Shown in pieces: positions 56,440-64,000 of a stretch of DNA of 64,000 nt (position 1 is its first letter; each line of letters starts with the position of its first letter). The DNA comes from Anodontia alba (lineage: Eukaryota; Mollusca; Bivalvia; Lucinida; Lucinidae): NCBI GenBank assembly GCA_964016985.1, contig OZ024829.1:74351610-74415609 (forward strand). Direction: 5' to 3'. Position numbers and translations under genes: made by a program. The notes beneath the pieces were generated by a model, which was not told where the DNA came from, made no database searches, and saw only the letters and a list, made by a program, of their open reading frames with translations.

Positions 56440-57215
56440 CTCCAGATGAACAGATGGCCGGATGGATGCTCAGGCACCTTTGCCAGCACTTCCTCTGATG
56501 GCCATCTATCAATGTATCAAGTTTCATTTTATTCCCTTCTATACTTTCAGAGATATGCTCCGGACAAGCTTTTTATAGCAAAAATTAAGAAGGGAAGTAA
56601 CTCCGTAAATACGGGTGACAGGGTTATGGTTCGTGCATTCTGCTATTCCCTTCATGACCCTCTATCAGTGTATCATGTTTCATTCATTTATCTTCAATAC
56701 TTTTAGAGATATGCTCTGGACAAGCTTACTATTGCAAAAATTAGAAAGGGAAGTAACTCTGTAAATACTGGTGACAGGGTTATGGTTCTTGCATTCTGCA
56801 ATTCCCTTCATCGCCCTCTATCAGTGTATAAAGTTTCATTTATTTATCTTCAATACTTTTACAGATATGCTCCGGACAAACTTACTATTGCAAAAAATAG
56901 AAAGGGAAATAACTCTGAATTACTTGGATAGAGTTACAGTTCTTGCACTCTGCACTTCCTCTGATGACCATCTATCAAGTTTCATTTAATTCCCTTGTAT
57001 ACTTTCAGAGATATGCTCCGGACTAGCTTTTTTACTGCAAAAATTAAGATGGGAAGTAACTCTGTGAATACTGGCAACAGGGTTATGGTTCTTGCATTCT
57101 GCAATTCCCCTCATGGCCCTCTATCAGTGTATCAAGTTTCATTAAATTATTTTCAATACTTTTAGAGATATGCTCCGGACAAAAGTGTGATGGACGGACA
57201 GACGGACAGATGGAT
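56440..57215. repeat. ~156-bp tandem array, five units
   Basis: Units share GGTTATGGTTCTTGCATTCT, CTATCAGTGTATCAAGTTTC and AGATATGCTCCGGACAA. Ends in GATGGACGGACAGACGG. Same architecture as the 53-55 kb array but different core. Confidence 0.85.
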
Positions 57216-58234
57216 GTTCCAACAATTCAGGTTTAGAGGCTACATCCAATTTTAAATTTCCATCTATAAGCTCCCTAACCCAAAGGTTTATAATGTACCT
57301 TAACGGAATAAAGCATAATGTGGTTACAAAAGTGAACCCCTTAACCCTAAATATTGGCTCGGACTGACAGGCAGACAGACGGTCGGATGGACGGACAAAG
57401 CGGCGACTATATGCTCTCCCTTCATAAAAAACTCCTAAACAGACCAGTTTGGGAGCTTACATTACTGTGTTACCATAATGGAATAAACCCTAAAGTTGGA
57501 CAAAATTTACCTCCAGATGCATGCACTGACGATGGACACAGACAACTACTGCTTATATTAAGCTTTGCTGAGGTGAGCTATAAACTAGTAACTGGACTTA
57601 TCTGTCCTTCCCCAGATTCAACTAAGCTCCAAACAACAAACTGTTAACCCATAAAGATTTCAAGTCAAAGAACCACTAAATATCAGTCAGTGGTCAAATA
57701 CTGATGGCAGGCTTCAGATTCCCTTCCCCAGATTCAACAAGTGATACCATGATGTTAACCCAGGTCCTGCTGTTGCTTCAGAAGCCAAATGATCTGGATC
57801 TGCACTGTTTGTCAAACAGTATGAATTTGTATTAACAACCTGGATCAAGTAATCTAACAATTAGAAGTGGGCATGGCATCTTAATTTGTTCAGCATGACA
57901 ATGGTTAACATATACATGTATTTAGTTGAAGAAAGACAGACTTAAGTCAGTGAACCATGGGATTTAGCTCAAACAGCTATGGTAGATTGGAGCTGTCCTT
58001 GCTCAAATACAACTATGCTCCAAACATCAAGCTGTAAACTCTTTCAGTTACAGTGAACTGTATCAAATAATGATAGAAATAGGAGACTGATACAATGCTC
58101 TCCTTTTGATGCAATACTAGTACACTGATATAATTAGAGAGGATTTCTTTTTCTTCTTTTTCTGATAAAATACCGGTAGTCACTATTTAGAGATTCCTAT
58201 TCAGTCTGATATTTCTTCTATAGATCTTCCACTT
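57216..58234. other. gene-free stretch
   Basis: Contains GACGGTCGGATGGACGG near 57380 (end of a repeat) and a few SINE-like fragments. No ORF is supported, including the 97-codon one at 57354-57647. Confidence 0.4.
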
Positions 58235-58565
58235 CACAGATTACTGTTAAAATATTCTTTTAGCTGAAATACTCTTGATTAGATTACTGTTGAAATACCC
58301 TTTTAGCTGAAATACTCTTGATTAGATTACTGCTGAAATACCCTTTTAGCTGAAATACTCTTGATAGATTACTGTTGAATACCCTTTTAGCTGAAATACT
58401 CTTGACAGATTACTGTTGAATACCCTTTTAGCTGAAATACTTTTGATAGATTTCTGTTGAAATATCCTTTTAGCTGAAATACTCTCGATAGATTGCTGTG
58501 GAAATACCCTTTTAGCTGTAATACTCTTGATAGATTACTGCTGAAATACCCTTTTAGCTGTAATC
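58235..58565. repeat. ~43-bp tandem repeat, about seven units
   Basis: Units of GATTACTGTTGAAATACCCT then TTTAGCTGAAATACTCTTGA, with small length changes. Confidence 0.9.
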
Positions 58566-58839
58566 AGTTGCTTAATATATGCAGCATTTTGTCCCATGTA
58601 CATCAATGTCATAGCAGATGCACTACTACAGACTACCCATGTGACCAGTGATGTGTGTGACCAAAAATGTGATGGTCCAAAAAAGGCTTGGGTGGTTCAG
58701 TGCTTATCCTGAAAAACAATAAGCGTTCCGTGATTTGGCAGAGACTATTGACACAGCAGCCATGCTGATAATAGCAACAAAACAGCCAATAACACCAAGT
58801 ATTCCAATTGCAAGGGGTTAAATCACGAGACTTATGGTG

Positions 58840-58890
58840 TCAGCCTACAAAATTTGCGATCGCCGCCATTTTGAAATGTCTTCACTTCGA
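58840..58890. promoter_or_regulatory. possible promoter with YY1-like GCCGCCATTTTG
   Basis: GCGATCGCCGCCATTTTG is a CpG-containing YY1-type motif, which often marks start sites of housekeeping genes. Nearby on plus is a short hydrophobic frame (MSSLRILFLCVLCLF) and on minus a 38-codon hydrophobic stretch (about 58715-58825). An AG acceptor at about 59098 and GT donor at 59210 frame an exon-like GC-richer block. No product is recognised. Confidence 0.2.
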
Positions 58891-60504
58891 ATATTATTTC
58901 TATGCGTTCTCTGTCTATTTACAAGATAAGCATGATTCGTTTTGTGCATAAGGTACACTTTGATGTAGATTTTTAGATAACGCATAGACTTCACGCTCTT
59001 TTTATGTGATAATCTTAAAAAACTTCGACACAGGTAAGCAAACTATAGTATATTGTCGTTATACCTGTCATTGGCTTACACTAGTTTTCCGTATTCAGAA
59101 AGCATGGCCCCCGCCCATCGAGGCCCGCGAAAAAGATGGGCTGCCTAAAGCCTCCATGGCAGAGCTGCTAGTAACTAAGCAGGACCCGAATTCATGTGAT
59201 CGGGTCGGGTAAAAGTTCCACAAACTTGGAGGCAATGTCTCTGAACTACTGAAATATTGTTTTGAACATTGTATCGCAATTCATGCAGTGGAGTCAAGCA
59301 GTCAAGCGTGGTCTGAAATCAAATTCAGTTAGATCTGTCCAACCCACCTATGAAGCATGTGATGATAATTTGGATGCACGGATACAGGTAGCACCTATTA
59401 AATTCATATTACTTAAGATTATGGTGTTTCTGATATACTGAAAACACAAAATGACAAAATACTTATTCAGTCTATGTGAAATGTACCAAATACAAAGCAT
59501 ATCAAGATAACATAGGCTCATTCAAACAGAAACTCTGGTATTATTTTTTTACATTCTTATTTGCTTGTATCCATTGGAAAATATTTACAGCAGGTGTGCA
59601 TTTCCATTTATAACTGATGAATATTTAGATGAGTTAATAAAGCTGTATGAATGTTATTTTTTATACACACAGCAGCTTTAAAATTATTCAGTTTTTCAAC
59701 AGACATCAAATATAATTCACAACGCCAAGGAGTTCCAGAAATAATGGCACTAGTTACTACATTTAAAGCCTAAAGGCAAATAACTCTTAAAATAAAAGAA
59801 CAAGAATGTTAATTGTCGTACATCACACATGGTCTGAGTAAAGTGAACATTTTAGTGAGGTTTCATGAAACTGCACCTCTGTGACAATATCCCTGAGAGT
59901 AATGGTGGTTTAGCCCACATACAAAATTCAACATTTTACTTCATAAAGCCCATACAACAAAATTCTACATTTCAAAGCCTAATGATATTCAGTAAAGGGC
60001 AAATAACTCATAAGGTTAATGGGCAAGAACCTTAACCGTGGTGTGTGAAATGTTGTCTAAGTGAAGAGAATATATCTGTGGTATTTTGTACAACACATAG
60101 TAAAAGTTAAAGCCGTTCCTGAGAAGTCTGCAAAAACCTGAAAATTCAACACAAAGTCAGTGAGCCATAAAAAAAAACAGGTCATGGCTGAAGTGTCACT
60201 AATGTAGTTAGCTTCCATTATAAAGATACTAGTGTATTTTAATAAAGTCTATAAAGGTTGCCCTTGGAAACAAAGAACATATAAAATGTAAAAAGAACCA
60301 GAGGACCAACCTGAGTGCTGAGTGTTTTTTTATATGAATTTGAAGGTCATTGTAGAAGACTGTCCCATGGACCGTTAATATGCTTATTGGAAACCAGACT
60401 TAATTTATGAGGCTTTATGCCCCTCCTCAGGATCATGAACCCAGGCGTCTGTACCATGAGTTTATCTGACGATTATGTTAAATTCTGTGCTAAGGCCGAA
60501 CGTC
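58891..60504. other. gene-free stretch
   Basis: Apart from the exon-like block at 59099-59209 nothing is recognised. Repeat words CATAAGGTTAATGGGCAAGA and GGCAAATAACTC recur near 59775 and 60000. Confidence 0.4.
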
Positions 60505-60612
60505 ATTGTGTGACCTTGACATCTGATACTCATGTAGCTTCATTTACTCATTTAGTTGATTGTGTGACCTTGACATCTGATACTCATGTAGCTTCATTTA
60601 CTCATTTAGTTG
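60505..60612. repeat. exact 54-bp tandem duplication
   Basis: Two identical copies of a unit starting ATTGTGTGACCTTGACATCT. The length is a multiple of three, so the enclosing 77-codon ORF stays open, but that ORF looks like repeat sequence. Confidence 0.95.
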
Positions 60613-60649
60613 ATTGCAAATACAAAACTAAAGTTCACAGGCAACAATA

Positions 60650-63475
60650 GTTTCAAAAAAATTAACAATTTCTACTTTTTCCCATACAAAAGCATATGCG
60701 ACCAAATTTGACTTTGATATAAAATGGGTTAAGGTCAAGACAGTCATCATTTGAATGAATTACGATTGGCCCCGAAACCCCAATACTACATACCAAGTTT
60801 CAAGGCAATCGGTTCATTGGTTCCAGAGAAGAAGGTTTTTTAAATGATTTTACCATATACGGGCATGGCAGCCACATTTGTCATGTGACCAAACTCATAT
60901 TTATTAGCTTTTCTTGTTCCTAAAAGCTTTCCTACGAAATTTGGTTACAAATGGCCCAGTGGTTTCTGAGAAAAACAAGTTTAAATTTTCATATCTGAAC
61001 GACCTTGGGCCAAGGTCAAAGAATGATCTTGACCTTGAATGCTCATGTAGTTTGATTTACTAATTTAGCTACCTGCACCTACAAATTTTCAGATCACAGG
61101 CTGGAATAATTTCTGAAAAATACACAGTTTTGACTTTTTCCATACAAAAGCCTATGCTACCAAAGTTGACCTTGGCCTAAAATAGGTCAAGGCAATCCTG
61201 GGGTCATCATTTGAATAAACTATGATTGGCTTATGTCCCAAATGCTACATACCAAGTTTCATGATAATCAGCCCACTGATTCTTGAGAAGAAGATTTTTA
61301 AAGGGTTTTGACCTTATATGGGTATGACGGCCATATTGGTCTTGTGACCAAACTCATATTAATTAATTTTCATTTTCTTGTTCCTAAGAATTTTCAGCAG
61401 GGTCCAGGTCACATGACCAAGAGGATAAAGACGTGTTATCAATTTGATAACAAATGGCCTAGTAGCTTCTGAGAAAAACAAGTTTTACTTTTCATATCTG
61501 AATGACCTTGGGCCAAGGTCAAGGAATGACCTTGACCTTGAATACTCAAGTAGTTTAATTTACTCATTCAGCTCACTGCATCTACCAATTTTCAGACCAC
61601 AGGCTGCAACAGTTTCTGAATAAGAGACCCAAGGGCCACGGCTCGCTCACCTGAGTGACATAACCACTGCAGATATGCAGATGTTATGCAACATTTTTCC
61701 AATCCTATCATCACAACTAATGAAAAGATCATCATTTGAGCAGTTCTTAGTTTTGAAGAAGAATATATGGGCCTGACAGTCAATGGAGTCAATGGAGCAT
61801 AATCATTTGAATAAACTATCAATAACATTTCAACAGTAGGATCAATGCAAAATTTGGTGGAAATTGGCTAAGTGGTTTCTGAAGTATCATGATTTTATAG
61901 ATGTAAACAGCACAGTGGCAGGGAAATATAATAAATATAAACAAGATGAAGGCCATCTTAGATTTCCAATCAGAACAATTTTAACTACTGTTGATCTACA
62001 AGTCACTTCGATACTTTCAATATAAATATATATGGCCCATACAAATGCATGGGGAAGCAAATTTGACATTGGAGGTAAAAAGGTCAAATGTCAACATAGA
62101 ACCATCATTTTAGCGATTTTGGTAGATCTCCTGTCCCCCATAATTTGTGCAAAGATTAGGGCCCAGGGTTATTTTTTCTGGAGAAGAAGATTTTTAAAGG
62201 TTTTTACCATATATGGGCATGGCAGCCATTTTGATCAATGGACCATGCCCATTTTAGCAATCTTTCATTCTCCTGCCCAAGGAGGCTCTGCATGAAATTT
62301 GAGCATCTCTGGCCTAGAGGCTTCAGAGGAAAAATCATTTGAAATTATCAACATTTTTTCCATACAAATGTATGGGGCCCATACAAATGCATACAGAAGC
62401 AAACTTGACCTCACCGTAAAAAGGCCAAATGTCAATGTATGACAATTATTTTAGCAACGTTGGTAGACCGCCCCTTCCCGATGATATATGCAAAGATTCA
62501 GCCACAAGGCATCCTTGCTTTTGGAGAACAAGATTTTTAAATGTTTTTTCCCATACAAATGCATAGGGAAGCAAACTTGACCTTGCCATAAAAAGGTCAA
62601 CTGTCAATGTACGACCATTTTAGCAATTTTGGTAGCTCCCGTCCGCGATGATTTAAGCAAAGATTCAGCCCAAAGGCATCCTCGGTTCTGGAGAAGAAGA
62701 TTTTTAAAGGGTTTTACCATATATGGGCATGGCGGCCATCCTGGTCAACGAACTGCAACCATTTTAGCAATTTTTCGTTCCCCAAACCTAAGGGGGCTCC
62801 ATATGAAATTTGAGCAAAATTGGCCCAGAGGCTCCAGAGGAGAAGTCGTTTGAAATTCTGAACATTTTTCCCATACAAATGCATAAGGAAGCAAAATTGA
62901 CCTTACCGTAAAAAGGTCAAGTCAATGTACAACCATAATTTTAGCAACTTTGGTAGACCTCCCGTTTCTAATGATATATGCAAAGATTCAACCACAAGGC
63001 ATCCTCGGTTTTGGAGAATAAGATTTTTAAATGTTTTTTCCCATACAAATGCATAGGGAAGCAAACTTGACCTTGCCGTAAAAAGGTCAAATGTCAATAT
63101 TCGACCTTTACATTAGCAATTTTGGTAGACCTCCTGTCCCTGATGACTTATGCAAAGATTCAGCCCCAAGGCATCCTCGGTTCTGGAGAAGAAGATTTTT
63201 AAAGGTTTTTACCATATATGGGCATGGCGGCCATCTTGGTCAACGGACCGTGACCATTTTAGCAATTTTTCTTTCCCCAACCTAAGGAGGCTCAATATGA
63301 AATTTGAGCAAAATTGGCTCAGGGGCTTCAGAGGAGAAGTCGTTTGAAAATGTTTGAAAATGTTAATGGACGAACACACGGACGGTCGCACGGACGGACG
63401 CACAGACGAACAGACGGACAGACGGCGGACGAAAAGTGATCACAATAGCTCATCCTGAGCATAGCTCAGGTGAGC
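60650..63475. repeat. array of CATACAAATGCAT / CATATATGGGCATGG repeats
   Basis: Several units with CCATACAAATGTATGGGG, TTGCCGTAAAAAGGTCAA, TTCTGGAGAAGAAGATTTTT and ATGGGCATGGCGGCCAT. A new unit starts at 61620 with GAGACCCAAGGGCCACGGCT and CTCACCTGAG; the array ends at 63420-63475 with GACGGACG runs and CTCAGGTGAGCT, the inverse of that start. Confidence 0.82.
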
Positions 63476-63479
63476 TAAA

Positions 63480-64000
63480 AATACAAGGTTTTGACTTTTT
63501 CCCATACAAAAGCCTATGCCACTAAAGTTGACCTTGGCCTAAAATAGGTCAAGGCCATCCAGGGGTCATCATTTGAATAAACTATGATTGATTTGAGTCC
63601 CCAATGCTACATATCAAGTTTCATGACAAGAGGACCATGATGGTCCTATATCGCTCACCTGAGCAAACAGCTTTGCATACTTACTGTTGAAGTTTCAGCC
63701 AAGTTCACAGCTCTAAGATTTTTGTATAAATTTTATAGCCCTGCACCCCAGCGGCCATGTTTTTTTCATGCACCATGATGGCTTGAACTGAATATTGAAA
63801 GAGGGTCACCAAAGGAACAATTTTGCCGTTATATTGAAATTGATCCAGTGGTTTCTGACAAAAAGATTTTTAAAATGTCTTCTATAGATATATAGGGAAA
63901 TTAAGCCCCAACCCCTAACGGCCATGTTTTTTGACAAATCATGACAGCTTGAACAAACTTGGTTGAGGGTCACCAAAGGAAAAATCCTGACAAGTTATAT
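63480..64000. repeat. further repeat units at the window edge
   Basis: A part unit of the previous family, then a new repeat starting AGAGGACCATGATGGTCCTA with CTCACCTGAG (63627-63665). Cut off by the end of the window. Confidence 0.6.

Noticed and set aside
59006..59212. 68-codon plus-strand ORF as a gene
   Set aside because: The KDGLPKASMAELLVTKQD stretch looks coding-like and has an acceptor and donor, but no family is recognised; kept only as a weak observation.
60417..60650. 77-codon ORF with two 18-residue repeats
   Set aside because: The 54-bp duplication is exact but flanking sequence is interspersed repeat; no protein evidence.

Overview
The window looks like a piece of a metazoan nuclear genome, most likely a marine bivalve mollusc. 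It is AT-rich, one intron-containing gene occupies the middle, and almost everything else is transposable element, SINE, MITE or tandem repeat. The bivalve assignment is inferred from the repeat families (tRNA-headed SINEs, 155-bp pearl/HINE-like arrays, RTE and CR1/Jockey LINEs, CGAGGG-ended mariners, repeats ending in GACGGACGG runs). No species can be named from the sequence.

The one clear host gene is on the minus strand: the 3' part of PIGO (GPI ethanolamine phosphate transferase 3). Four exons are supported by homology, splice sites and matching phase: 49330-47761, 43397-43141, 37572-37453 and 25372-25172 (stop), with a likely poly(A) signal at 24858-24863. Together they give about 715 C-terminal residues with no frame damage. 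The N-terminal catalytic domain was not found between 49331 and 64000, so its exons lie upstream or are too short to see.

Layout. 1-3015: degraded CR1/Jockey-type LINE (minus). 3563-3840: SINE-B. 4165-4816, 11081-13883 and 17226-18336: three insertions of one palindromic-array element, made of about 22-bp GATATC units between terminal inverted repeats with 6-bp target duplications. The second and third are head-to-tail dimers, and the second carries a SINE-A and a 1.34-kb mariner. 8662-9283: deleted mariner. 19138-22320: near full-length, decayed RTE-like LINE with a zinc-finger segment. 22440-24045: nested MITEs with a 72-bp-arm hairpin. 24858-49330: PIGO with large repeat-filled introns. 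49331-64000: pearl/HINE-like arrays and other repeats, with no supported gene.

The PIGO introns hold the most notable material. In 28150-32134 an insertion flanked by TATAG contains two 314-bp direct repeats bracketing a gene for an RNase H-like domain joined to a tyrosine recombinase, with no reverse transcriptase. Also present are a second mariner (33396-34678), a 26-bp minisatellite (38466-39470), a TIR element with subterminal repeats (39631-41566), a SINE-A with a snap-back end nested in a SINE-B (42519-43008), and a tandem array carrying perfect estrogen-response-element-like palindromes (43862-44580). Exact copy counts, identities and family names need alignment that could not be run here.
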